Shown here: piece after piece, positions 16,280-25,900 of the stretch
How positions within the stretch are numbered: position 1 is the first letter of the stretch
How the letters are laid out: the number at the start of each line of letters is the position of its first letter
NCBI RefSeq assembly: GCF_009857835.1
Contig: NZ_WWCL01000001.1
Coordinates: forward strand, 682,001 to 746,000
Source: Duganella fentianensis
GTDB taxonomy: Bacteria; Pseudomonadota; Gammaproteobacteria; Burkholderiales; Burkholderiaceae_D
DNA: 64,000 bases
Direction: 5' to 3'
The notes under the pieces: model-generated
Told to the model about the DNA's origin: nothing
Database searches by the model: none
The model's input: only the letters and a program-made list of their open reading frames with translations
Made by a program: the position numbers and the translations under genes

Positions 16280-18340
16280 ATGCGTAGTGAGCTGCAATCG
16301 AATAAACCGGGTAGGGCTCTGCTGCTGGCCGTCATGGCGCTGGTCTGTGCTCAGGCGCAGGGCAGGGAAGTCAGCGTCAGTTCGCCCGATGGCAAGCTGA
16401 CCGTGATCGTCAGCGATGAACACGGCACGCCGGATTACCGTGTCCGGTATGCGGGCAAGGAAATCATGCCGGCGGCGCGCCTCGGTCTGGTGCTGCGTGA
16501 CGGGCCGGAACTGGGCGAAGGCTATACCATAGCCGCCAGCCGCACGGCCGATAAGGACGAGACGTGGCAGCAGCCTTGGGGCGAGCGCCGGCTGGTGCGG
16601 GACCATCATCGCGAACTGCTGGTGGAACTGGCGCGTGGCGGAAAAACGCCGCGCAAGTTTGCGCTGCGCCTGCGCGTGTTCGACGATGGTCTGGGCTTCC
16701 GTTACGAGGTGCCGCGCCAGCGCGGTGTCGAGCAGGTGGAGATTACCGATGAACGCACCGAGTTCCGCTTTGCCGACAGTGGCAAGGCGCGCGCCTGGTG
16801 GATCCCTGCGCGCTACTGGCGCAGCTACGAAGCGCTGTACCAGAAAACTGCGCTGCATGATGCACCGCATGTCGAGACGCCGTTTACGGTGCGTCTGGCC
16901 AGCGGCGTGCATCTGGCGCTGCATGAAGCGGCGCTGACCAACTACGCGTCTATGACGCTGAACCAGCGCCGCGAAGGCGTTTTCAAGGCCGACCTGACGC
17001 CGTGGTCGGACGGCAGCAAGGTAAAACTGCGCGCACCGTTCAATACGCCATGGCGCACCGTGCAGGTGGCGCCCGATGCGGCAGGGCTGCTGAATTCCGA
17101 TCTGATCCTCAACCTCAATGAGCCGAACAAGCTAGGCGATGTGTCGTGGGTCAAGCCCGGTAAATATGTGGGCATCTGGTGGGGCATGCATTTGTGGCAG
17201 AAGACCTGGGCATCGGGTGACAAGCACGGTGCCACCACGGCTGAAGTGAAGCGCTATATGGACTTCGCCGCCAAATACGGCTTTACCGGCGTACTGGCCG
17301 AGGGCTGGAATGTGGGCTGGGACGGCGACTGGCCGGACAACGGCGAGAAGTTCAAATTCTCCCAGCCCTATCCGGACTTCGATATGGCCGCCGTGGCAGC
17401 CTACGGCCGCAGCAAAGGCGTAAAGCTGATTGGCCACCACGAGACTTCGGGTGCCGTGAGCCACTATGCCAGCCAGATGGGCGCTGCCTATGACTATGCG
17501 CGCGCCAACAATATCGACACCATCAAGACGGGCTATGTGGCAGACAACGAGCGTATAAAACGCATCGACGCAACGGGGCAGGTGCGCTACGAGTGGCACG
17601 ACGGCCAGTTCATGGCGGCCGAGTATCTGCGCTCGGTAACGGAGGCGGCCAGGCGCCACATCGCCATCGATACCCACGAGCCGATCAAGGATACCGGCCT
17701 GCGCCGCACCTATCCCAACTGGCTGTCGCGCGAAGGCGCGCGCGGGCAGGAATACAACGCCTGGGGCTATCCTCCCAATCCGCCCGAACACACGGCGATA
17801 CTGCCCTACACCCGCATGCTGTCCGGCCCATTCGACTACACTCCCGGTATCTTCAATCTGGAGCCGAACGGTAAAGGCCACGAGAACCGCGTGCGTTCCA
17901 CGCTGGCCAAGGAACTCTCGCTCTACGTGGTGCTGTACTCGCCGGTACAGATGGCGGCAGACCTGATCGAGAACTACGAGGCCCGTCCCGACGCTTTCCA
18001 GTTCATCGCCGATGTGCCGACCGACTGGGAGCAGAGCCGTGCGCTGGCCGGCGAAGTGGGCGAATACGTGGTCATGGCACGCCAGCAGCGTGGCGGTGCG
18101 GACTGGTATCTGGGTGCGCTGACCAACGAGCATGCGCGCGATGTGCAGTTCAAGCTGGATTTCCTCGATCCGCAGCGGCGCTATCAGGCGCAGATCTACC
18201 GCGACGGTGCAGCAGCCAACTGGGAGACCGCACCTTACGATATGGTGATCGAGCAGCGCGAGGTACGTGCCGGTGATGTACTGGCGTTGCATCTGGCAGC
18301 CGGTGGCGGCGCGGCGATCCGCTTCAAGGCACTGGATTAG
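16280..18340 (+). CDS. GH97 alpha-glucosidase, probably inverting
   Basis: Glycoside hydrolase family 97, about 686 residues from ATG 16280, which has a GGAG site overlapping the previous stop. An in-frame ATG at 16250 overlaps the preceding gene by 26 bp and is less likely. A signal peptide is present (ALLLAVMALVCAQAQG). Family features: SPDGKLTVIVSDE, WWIPARYWRSYEALYQ, PGKYVGIWWGMHL, GHHETSGAVSHYASQM, HEPIKDTGLRRTYPNW and SREGARGQEYNAW. The strand that carries the Asp nucleophile in retaining members here reads KTGYV, and the Glu bases are present, so SusB-like inverting action on alpha-glucosides is expected (from recalled family knowledge). It could remove the glucose caps of glucosylated high-mannose glycans, or act on starch-like oligosaccharides. 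Confidence 0.9.
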   Translation: MRSELQSNKPGRALLLAVMALVCAQAQGREVSVSSPDGKLTVIVSDEHGTPDYRVRYAGKEIMPAARLGLVLRDGPELGEGYTIAASRTADKDETWQQPWGERRLVRDHHRELLVELARGGKTPRKFALRLRVFDDGLGFRYEVPRQRGVEQVEITDERTEFRFADSGKARAWWIPARYWRSYEALYQKTALHDAPHVETPFTVRLASGVHLALHEAALTNYASMTLNQRREGVFKADLTPWSDGSKVKLRAPFNTPWRTVQVAPDAAGLLNSDLILNLNEPNKLGDVSWVKPGKYVGIWWGMHLWQKTWASGDKHGATTAEVKRYMDFAAKYGFTGVLAEGWNVGWDGDWPDNGEKFKFSQPYPDFDMAAVAAYGRSKGVKLIGHHETSGAVSHYASQMGAAYDYARANNIDTIKTGYVADNERIKRIDATGQVRYEWHDGQFMAAEYLRSVTEAARRHIAIDTHEPIKDTGLRRTYPNWLSREGARGQEYNAWGYPPNPPEHTAILPYTRMLSGPFDYTPGIFNLEPNGKGHENRVRSTLAKELSLYVVLYSPVQMAADLIENYEARPDAFQFIADVPTDWEQSRALAGEVGEYVVMARQQRGGADWYLGALTNEHARDVQFKLDFLDPQRRYQAQIYRDGAAANWETAPYDMVIEQREVRAGDVLALHLAAGGGAAIRFKALD

Positions 18341-18354
18341 CGCTGTGCATAAGC

Positions 18355-18376
18355 CGACATGACAATTGTCATGTCG
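18355..18376. promoter_or_regulatory. 22-bp perfect palindrome (probable operator)
   Basis: Perfect inverted repeat without spacer, half-site CGACATGACAA. It lies 14 bp after the GH97 stop and 75 bp before the amidohydrolase ATG at 18452. Because the two halves meet with no loop and no U-tract follows, a protein-binding site is more likely than a terminator. The obvious candidate binder is the LuxR-type response regulator two genes downstream. A weak promoter, TTGCAG (18406), 18-bp spacer, TGCCATACC, follows it. Confidence 0.65.
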
Positions 18377-18451
18377 AACTCATGTTAATTGCTTCTTTTG
18401 CAGCATTGCAGTCTTCGGCACACTGGTGCCATACCTACACCGGAGATTGCA

Positions 18452-20263
18452 ATGAAACCTGTACTGAGCAAACTGCTGCTGGCCTGTGGCCTCGCCCTTT
18501 CCCTGCCGGCGCTGGCCGACACCTGGCTGATCCGCGACGCGCGAGTGTTTGATGGCGAGCAGCTGCACGCGCGCCGCTCGGTGCTGGTCCGGGATGAAAA
18601 AATCGTTGACGCGGATTTTCGCGGCGCAGCGCCACCCGATGCGCGCATCGTGGAAGGCGCTGGCCGTACCCTGCTACCGGGCCTGATCGACGCCCATGTC
18701 CACGCCTTCCAGCAGTTCGAGCTGCCGCTGCTATTCGGCGTCACCACCCAGCTCGACATGTTCACCAGCGTCAGCGTGCTGCAGGATATGAACGACAGGA
18801 TGCGGCGCCACGATAACCGCACGCGGGCCGATGTCATCTCCGCCGGCACGCTGGTAACGGCCCCCGATGGCCACGGCACCGAATACGGTATGACCATCCC
18901 CACGCTGACCCGGCCGGAAGATGCACAGAGTTTTGTCGATGCCCGCATTGCGGAAGGTTCGCACTTCATCAAGATCGTGATGGAAGATGGTGGCAACAGA
19001 TTCAAGTTCAAAACGCTCGATCTGGCGACTGTGCGCGCCGTGATCGCTGCTGCACATAAGCGCGGCAAACTCGCCGTGGTCCACATCGGCAATCTCGCTA
19101 ACGCCCGTGCCGCGCTGGAAGCGGGCGCCGATGGTCTGGCGCACCTGTTTGTGGGACGTGGCCTGAGCGAAGCCGAGGTGCAGGACTTCGTGCAATTGGC
19201 GCGTGAAAAGCGAGCGTTCATCGTTCCCACCCTGAGTGTGCTGGAAAGTGTGGCGGGGCTGCACGCCGATGAGTTGCTGGCCGATGCCGGGCTGACGGCG
19301 CTGCTGACCAATGAAGAACTGGCGCCACTGAAGGTGAATTTTGGCCAGCAGCCGGTGGCGGCCGTCATGACCTCGCCGCGTCAGCTGGTTGCGGCGCTGG
19401 CCAGGGCAGGTGTGCCGCTGCTGGCCGGAACGGATGCCGGCAACCCGGGCACCCAGTATGGCATCAGCCTGCTGCATGAAGTGGCCGCGCTGGCGCAGGC
19501 CGGCCTGACGCCGGTACAGGCGCTGGCCGCCGCGACTTCGGCACCGGCCCGGGCTTTCCGGCTGCAGGACAGGGGCCGCATCGCCAATGGCTACAAGGCC
19601 GACCTCGTGCTGGTACAGGGCGATGCGGCCAGCGACGTGACAGCGTTGCATCACATCGTCGAAGTCTGGAAAGACGGTACGGTACTGACGGAAGCGCGTC
19701 AGGCCAAGCAGCAGCAGGTTGCGCAGGCATTACAGCAACGCCAGCAAGGCTATGCAGCCCTGCCGGACGGCGGGCGGATCAGCCAGTTCACGCCCGAACA
19801 TCTGGGCAGTGCGCTGGGCATGGGCTGGATGGCGTCTTCCGACCAGATGATGGGCGGCCAGTCGCAGGTAGACCTGAAAGTGCTGGAGGCGGAAGCAGAC
19901 GGCCAGCGGCCGCTGGATATCCGCGCCAGAGTGGCCACAGGTTTTGCATTCCCGTGGGCTGGCGTAGCCTACATGCCCGGTGCGCAGCCACTGCAGCCGG
20001 CTGACCTGCGCGCCGCCAAGGTGCTGCGCTTCCGCGTCAAAGGCGATGGCCAGCGCTATGTAGTGGCCATGCTGTCCAGCGGCAGCCGGATTCCCGTTAA
20101 TGTGGGCTTTGCCACCAGCGACAGCTGGCAGGAGGTGGCGCTGCGTCTGGAGGAGTTCCGTGGTGTAGACTTCGGGGCCGTCACCATGATAGCGTTCAAT
20201 GCGGGGCCGCGGGCGGGCGACTATCAGTTCCAGCTCGCCGATGTGCGGCTGGTAAGCCAATAA
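18452..20263 (+). CDS. Exported metal-dependent amidohydrolase with C-terminal CIA30-like domain
   Basis: About 603 residues from ATG 18452 (CGGAGA site). The in-frame ATG at 18389 would put 21 residues ahead of a clean signal peptide (KLLLACGLALSLPALA) and is rejected. Residues about 20-420 are an imidazolonepropionase-type amidohydrolase: RTLLPGLIDAHVHAF gives the HxH metal site, then KLAVVHIGN, DGLAHLFVG, and GTDAGNPGTQYG with the catalytic Asp. Residues about 440-600 form a CIA30/NADH:ubiquinone-intermediate-like beta-sandwich (SSDQMMGGQSQVDL, LRFRVKGDGQRYVV, FGAVTMIAFNAG). Substrate unknown; candidates are exported dipeptides, lactones or other cyclic amides. It is co-transcribed with a two-component system 16-20 bp downstream. 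Confidence 0.82.
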   Translation: MKPVLSKLLLACGLALSLPALADTWLIRDARVFDGEQLHARRSVLVRDEKIVDADFRGAAPPDARIVEGAGRTLLPGLIDAHVHAFQQFELPLLFGVTTQLDMFTSVSVLQDMNDRMRRHDNRTRADVISAGTLVTAPDGHGTEYGMTIPTLTRPEDAQSFVDARIAEGSHFIKIVMEDGGNRFKFKTLDLATVRAVIAAAHKRGKLAVVHIGNLANARAALEAGADGLAHLFVGRGLSEAEVQDFVQLAREKRAFIVPTLSVLESVAGLHADELLADAGLTALLTNEELAPLKVNFGQQPVAAVMTSPRQLVAALARAGVPLLAGTDAGNPGTQYGISLLHEVAALAQAGLTPVQALAAATSAPARAFRLQDRGRIANGYKADLVLVQGDAASDVTALHHIVEVWKDGTVLTEARQAKQQQVAQALQQRQQGYAALPDGGRISQFTPEHLGSALGMGWMASSDQMMGGQSQVDLKVLEAEADGQRPLDIRARVATGFAFPWAGVAYMPGAQPLQPADLRAAKVLRFRVKGDGQRYVVAMLSSGSRIPVNVGFATSDSWQEVALRLEEFRGVDFGAVTMIAFNAGPRAGDYQFQLADVRLVSQ

Positions 20264-20282
20264 ACGGAGCAAACGCGCAGTG

Positions 20283-21404
20283 ATGAAGTCTATACGGGAA
20301 ATGCTGATGCGCGGCTGGCGTGCCGCATGGGTGCCGCCAGCGATGGGCAAAGCACCCTATGTGTGGACTTTCTCGCTGCTGTTCATGGTGTGGAAGTATT
20401 ACTTCATACCGCCCACGGTGCTGGAACTGGTGCTGCTGCTCGTGTCCGTGCCGCTGTTCCTGCTCATCTACTTCAATAGCCTGTGGCATAACAATCTGGC
20501 GGTGGTGCCCCATCTGCTAGGCGTGGTGCTGATCGGATTGCTGTGGGCACCGTGGAATCCCGGTGCCAGCTGCTTTTTCATTTTCGCGTCCAGCATGTGT
20601 GCCCGCTTCGAACGCGGGCGCCATGCCTATGCCGCCATCGTGCTGGTCGTGGCCAGTGCCGTGCTGGCCGGCCATGTGCTGCAGCTGAAGCAGAGCTTCA
20701 TGCTGCCGGTGCTGATCTTCGGCCTGCCTATCGGTATTGCCAGCGTCATGGAGGGCAAGGTGTGGCGCTCGCGCGAGCAGCTGTTGCGCAAGCAGGAAGA
20801 GGTGGCCTATCTGGCGCGGATAGCCGAGCGTGAACGCATATCGCGCGACATGCACGATCTGCTGGGCCACACGCTATCGCTGATTACGCTCAAGGCGGAG
20901 CTGGCGGGTAAGCTGCTGGAGCGTGATGTAGCCGCCTGCCGCAACGAAATCCGCGATATTGAACAGAGCGCCCGCACGGCCTTGTCCGAAGTGCGGGCTG
21001 CGGTCAGCGGCATGCGCCAGAGCGGCTTTGCCCACGAGCTGGCGATAGCCCGCGCCACGCTGGCCGCAGCGCAGATAGGGTTGCGCGAACAGCTGGCCAG
21101 CTGCGAGATGCCTGCCGTGGCGGAAAATGTGCTGGCGCTGGCTTTGCGCGAAGCCGTGACCAATATACTGCGGCACGGTCAGGCCACGGAATGCATGGTG
21201 AACCTGCAGCTGGCAGGGGCTATGCTGACCTTGCAGGTGCGCGATAACGGCCGCAGTCTGGCCGATGGCAGCATGCCGGAATTCGGCAATGGTTTGCGCG
21301 GTATGCAGGAGCGGGTGGCGGCACTGGGTGGGCGTCTGCTACTGCGGGTGGAGCGCGGGGTGACGCTGGAAGTGGCGCTGCCGGTGGGAGGAGTCGGTTT
21401 ATGA
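20283..21404 (+). CDS. DesK/NarL-partner type sensor histidine kinase
   Basis: 373-residue membrane kinase of the HisKA_3 family. The first half holds about five or six hydrophobic segments with no periplasmic sensor domain. A short coiled linker (SREQLLRKQEEVAYLARIAERERISR) leads to the phospho-accepting His in DMHDLLGHTLSL, near residue 190. The C-terminal HATPase has ALREAVTNILRHG (N box), VRDNGRS and GNGLRGMQERVAALGG. GTG 20280 directly precedes ATG 20283 and either may be used. It overlaps the response regulator by 4 bp (ATGA). The signal is probably a membrane state or a hydrophobic compound (inferred from the DesK-like layout). Confidence 0.9.
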   Translation: MKSIREMLMRGWRAAWVPPAMGKAPYVWTFSLLFMVWKYYFIPPTVLELVLLLVSVPLFLLIYFNSLWHNNLAVVPHLLGVVLIGLLWAPWNPGASCFFIFASSMCARFERGRHAYAAIVLVVASAVLAGHVLQLKQSFMLPVLIFGLPIGIASVMEGKVWRSREQLLRKQEEVAYLARIAERERISRDMHDLLGHTLSLITLKAELAGKLLERDVAACRNEIRDIEQSARTALSEVRAAVSGMRQSGFAHELAIARATLAAAQIGLREQLASCEMPAVAENVLALALREAVTNILRHGQATECMVNLQLAGAMLTLQVRDNGRSLADGSMPEFGNGLRGMQERVAALGGRLLLRVERGVTLEVALPVGGVGL

Positions 21405-22015
21405 CGGCGATGATCCGTATCGTGATTGCGGAAGATCAGGCCTTGCTGCTGGGCGCACTGGTGGCGCTACTGAGGCTGGAAGGCGATATCGAAGTGGTGG
21501 GGCGTGCCAGTAACGGGCAGGAGGCGCTGGCGCTGTGCCAGTCGCTGCGGCCCGATGTGCTGCTGACCGATATCGAAATGCCATTGATGACAGGGCTGGA
21601 ACTGGCGGCAGCACTGGCCGGGCAGGGCCTGCCTACCCGGGTCATGATCGTGACCACCTTTGCCCGCAGCGGTTATCTGCGGCGGGCACTGGCAGCCGGC
21701 GTGCGTGGCTATCTGCTCAAGGATGCTCCGGCCGAAACGCTGGCGGCGGCGATCCGCAGTGTGCATGCCGGCGGGCGTGCCATCGCGCCCGAACTGGCGC
21801 TGGAGAGCTGGAGTGGCCAGCAGGACCCCTTAAATGAACGCGAGCGGCAGGTGCTGCGGCTGGCCGGCGAGGGCAAAAGCAGCAGCGAGATCGCGCGCCT
21901 GCTGCATCTGTCCGAGGGGACGGTACGGAATTACCTGTCGGAGGCGATCAGCAAGCTCGCTGCCAGTAACCGGGTCGAGGCTTTCCGGCTGGCGCGTGAC
22001 GCCGGCTGGCTATAG
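21401..22015 (+). CDS. NarL/LuxR-type response regulator
   Basis: 204 residues. The receiver domain has the acidic pair in VIAEDQALL, the phospho-Asp in LLTDIEMP (near 57), Thr in VTTFARSG and Lys in LLKDAPAE. The C-terminal LuxR helix-turn-helix (about 142-200) reads LNERERQVLRLAGEGKSSSEIARLL. It overlaps the kinase gene, so the pair is translated together. Probable DNA target: the perfect palindrome at 18355-18376, giving autoregulation of the three-gene operon. Confidence 0.93.
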   Translation: MTAMIRIVIAEDQALLLGALVALLRLEGDIEVVGRASNGQEALALCQSLRPDVLLTDIEMPLMTGLELAAALAGQGLPTRVMIVTTFARSGYLRRALAAGVRGYLLKDAPAETLAAAIRSVHAGGRAIAPELALESWSGQQDPLNERERQVLRLAGEGKSSSEIARLLHLSEGTVRNYLSEAISKLAASNRVEAFRLARDAGWL

Positions 22016-22156
22016 GACGGCGGGCCTGCGTGGCGCACCGCTGTTGTGTGAATGTCGCGCCGGTGTGGCGTGCAGGCAGGAGCTTTACCCTCCGCTTGCT
22101 TGCATGAGGGCGGCATCGGCTACAATGGTTTAGCCGTCTGCCACATCGGGTTCGCC

Positions 22157-22921
22157 ATGCCTATGCACTACCTCCGGGCCTTAACCAGCCCGCATCGCAC
22201 ACATCTGAGTAATCGCCATCTGGGCCGCTCGCTGGCCTTTGTCGCCGGTGCCGTGAATGCTGGCGGCTTTTTCGCCGTGGGGCAGTACACCTCGCACATG
22301 TCCGGCATAGTTTCGTCGCTGGCCGATGGCGCCGCGCTGGGCGATGTGCCGGTACTACAGGCCGGCCTGATGTCGCTGCTGTCGTTTGTCTGGGGCGCAG
22401 CGTTTTCCACCATCATGGTCAACTGGGGCAAGCGGCGTGGCGCGCAAAGCCAGTTTGCCCTGCCGCTGATACTGGAAGCCATACTGCTACTGAGTTTTGG
22501 CCTGGTGGGGGCTACCCTTGATGCTTCCGGTCATATCGAAGCGATTCTGTCGCTGCTGTGTTTCGTGATGGGCCTGCAGAACGCCATCGTCACCAAGATT
22601 TCGCGCGCCGAAATCCGCACCACCCACGTTACCGGTCTGGTGACCGATATCGGCATCGAGCTGGGCAAGATGTTGTACTGGAATCGCGTCAGCGACGATC
22701 CCACCCTGGAACCCGTGTGTGCCGACCGCGATAAACTGCGCCTGCTTAGCTCCCTGCTGGCGATGTTTTTCTGTGGCGGCCTGGCCGGTGCTTTCGGCTT
22801 CAAATACATAGGCTACATCGTCACCGTGCCGCTGGCGCTGGGCCTGCTCACGCTGGCCATTATTCCTGTCTTTGACGACTGGCAGGCCGTGCGGCGGCGC
22901 CAGTCACCCTTCAACTTCTGA
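22157..22921 (+). CDS. YoaK-like DUF1275 inner-membrane protein
   Basis: About 254 residues with six predicted hydrophobic helices. DUF1275/YoaK features: SLAFVAGAVNAGGFFAVGQYTSHMSG at the N-terminus, FVMGLQNAIVTKISRAEIRTTHVTGLVTDIGIELGK in the middle, and a hydrophobic C-terminus. Starts at 22157 or 22163 are both possible; the upstream extension to 22052 lacks family similarity. The function of this family is unknown. The end overlaps the convergent GGDEF gene by 18 bp. Confidence 0.83.
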   Translation: MPMHYLRALTSPHRTHLSNRHLGRSLAFVAGAVNAGGFFAVGQYTSHMSGIVSSLADGAALGDVPVLQAGLMSLLSFVWGAAFSTIMVNWGKRRGAQSQFALPLILEAILLLSFGLVGATLDASGHIEAILSLLCFVMGLQNAIVTKISRAEIRTTHVTGLVTDIGIELGKMLYWNRVSDDPTLEPVCADRDKLRLLSSLLAMFFCGGLAGAFGFKYIGYIVTVPLALGLLTLAIIPVFDDWQAVRRRQSPFNF

Positions 22922-25900
22922 AGCCTGCGGCGTCTGGTCCTGCTGCTGGTGCAGTGCTGCTTCGGCGGCCTGCTGCAGCACACTGGCCTCCTGATACGGG
23001 CTGGCGACACGTGCAGCGACGCCGAAACGCAGGCTGCCCGCACCCTGACGAGGCAGGCCGCAGGCTTCCAGACAGCCACCGATCTGGCGCAGTAGCAGGT
23101 GGGCTGCATCGGCGTCCAGCCCCGGCGCGAGGAAGGCAAACTGGTCGGAACCGTAGCGGGCCAGCGTATCACCGGCGCGGTGCATGCAGTTTTTCAGCGT
23201 CTGCGCTAGCTGCTGTAAGAGCTCGTCGGTGGCGATCTGGCCGTGCAGTTCCTGATACACGTCCATCTGCTGCAAGGCGATCAGGCCCATGGCCAGCGGC
23301 TGTTCCTCGCGCGCGGCACGGCGCCATTCGCGCACCAGCTGGTCGTCGAAATTGCGCCGGTTGGCCAATCCCGTCAGCTTGTCACTGGCGGACAGATAGG
23401 CCAGTTGGTGCCGGGCCTTGCGCAGTTCCTCATTGCGCCCGGCTAGCAGCGCTTCCAGTTCGTGCGCACGGGCGCGCCAGCGCCGCATCAGCCAGCGCGC
23501 CAGTACGGCGGCAGCACTGAGTACCAGCAGGGCCTGTGCAGCGCGGGCCCAGCCAGTCTGCCATGGCGGTGGCGTGATGGTGACGGGCAGGATGATTTCG
23601 TCGCGCGCGGCCACCCCTTTGTTATTGGTCCCCTGCAGGTGGAAGTGATACTGGCCCGGCGCCAGATTGGTGTAGGTGGCGACAGGACGGCTGGCATCGG
23701 CCTGCACCGGCTGTTTGTCGAAGCCTTCCAGCCAGTAGGTATAGGCGTTGCGGCGTGGTTCGGCATAGTGCAGGGCGGCGAATTCGAAGGAGATGGTGTT
23801 GGCGCTCCATGGCACGGTGAGTGCGCGTGGCTGGGTTAGCGTGCCTTCGAGCTGCACGCCTTCCGGCAGTGCCCCCGTGCCCAGCGAGCGGTTCAGCACC
23901 CGCAGGTCGGTAATCGCCAGCTGGGGCGGGCGCGAGGCGCTGCTGTGGATGGCCGGATTGACGGCCGTTACGCCACTGCTGCTGCCGAAGTAGAGCAGGC
24001 CGTCGCTGCTGTTGGCGGCCGAGTCCATGTAAAAGCCTTCCGTCAGACCGTCTTCCACGGCATATTCCGTCACGGTCCACGAAGCGGGGTCGATTTTGCT
24101 CATGCCGGCCGCCGTGGTCACCCAGATGAAGCCATTTTTATCGGTACGTATGGCTTCGATCAGACGGGTTCCGAGCTCGCCTTTTTCCTGTATGCGAGTG
24201 ACGCTGAACTTGCCGTCCTTGTCGGCGACGATGTGGTTCAGGCCTTTCGAAGTGCCTATCCACATGCTGCCATCGGCATCCAGATGCATGGTGCTGACAC
24301 GGTCGCTGCTCAGACTTGCCGGATTATTCGGATCGAGCCGGAAGTGGTGGAATTTGCCGGTGACAGGGTCGCGCATATCGAGCCCGCCGCCGCGATAGAA
24401 CTCGCCGGTCCAGACCCGTCCCGCGCGGTCTTCGATCACGGTAGTGGCGCCGTTCACGCTGCGGCTAGCGGGGTCTTTGGCATCATGGGTAAAGCTCTCG
24501 GTGGCACCGCTGGCGGGATCGTAGCGCAGCAGCGCCGCGCCCGTGGCCAGCCACAGCACACCGCCCCGGCCCGGCGCGATGGAATTGACGAAGTTGCTGG
24601 TCTTGCTGCCAAACTGGATGACCTTGAACGGACCTTCCGGCTTATCCAGCCGGTTCAGCCCTTCCGATGTGCCCACCCATAGCGTGCCATCGGGGGCCTG
24701 GTAAGTGCAGTAGATGACGTTGGAGCTGAGTGCGCCGGGCCGTTTCGGGATGGCGCTGTAAGTGCGCAGCATAGCGCGCCTGACGGGATCGAACAGGGCC
24801 AGACCATCGTCGAGCGCCAGCCATAGCTGGCCATTGGCGGCCGCGCCTATGCTGCGCACGAAGTTGCTGGATTTGACGAAGTCCGGTTCGATATCGCGCG
24901 GCACAAAGCGTTCGAAGCCGTGGTAGCCCAGATTGGCGCGGCTCACACCATCCGTCAGCGAACCGACCCACAGCGTGCCGGCGCGGTCGCGCATGGTGGT
25001 GTTGATGGCGTCGCTGTTCAGGCTATGCGCATCTTCGGCACGGTGGCGGTAGCTCTGGAACTGGCGCAGTTCGCGGTCGTAGCGTATCAGGCCGGCCGTG
25101 CGGGTGCTGATCCAGACATCGCCGGCGCGGTCTTCGTCGATATCGGTCACGCGCTTGGCGGCCACCGGCATCAGCGTGCGCTGCTCCCACGGCTGGCCGG
25201 CCTTCCAGGTGTAGACGCCATCGGCCGTACCTATCCACAGCGTGGTGGCGCTGTCGAAGTAGAGCGCCCGCACATCGTTGGCCTTGGGGTTGGGGCGGGC
25301 CGCGTCATCGACGCGGAAATGCTGGAAACCGCTGGCGCCGGGGGCCAGATAATCGAGCCCGCCCGGCCAGGTCGAGGCCCAGACGCCGCCCTTGTTATCC
25401 ACTGCTACCGCATTCACATCGTTGAATTGCAGGCTGTCCGGCCGGTTATCTTCGTGCTGATAGATCAAGAATGCGCCGCTGCGCGGGTCGAAGTGTTGTA
25501 AGCCGCCCCATGTTGCCAGCCACATGCCGCCACGGTTGTCGCTGATGATGCGGCGGATGATGCGGGCGTTGGCCGGCCCCTCTCTGGGCAGGTAATGGAC
25601 GAAGCCATTCGTCACCGGATCGAAGCGCGCCAGCCCTTCGTCGCTGCCTACCCACAGCTGTCCTTTTTCATCTTCGAACAGCGAGGTGATGCGGCCGCCG
25701 GGCAGGCTGGCCGGATTGGATGGATCGTTGAGAAAGCGCACCTGCTTGTGGCCATCATGGCGGAACAGGCCTCCTTCTATCGTGCCTATCCAGACGAAGC
25801 CCTGCCGGTCCTGCAGGATGCTGAGGATGGCGCGGCTGTCGGCACCGAGCGAATCGACGGCGGTAAAGGCGAGCGGACGTGGTGCGGCTACCACGGCGGG

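Noticed and set aside
18355..18376. Palindrome as an intrinsic terminator of GH97
   Set aside because: No loop between the arms and no T-run after it; an operator is more plausible.
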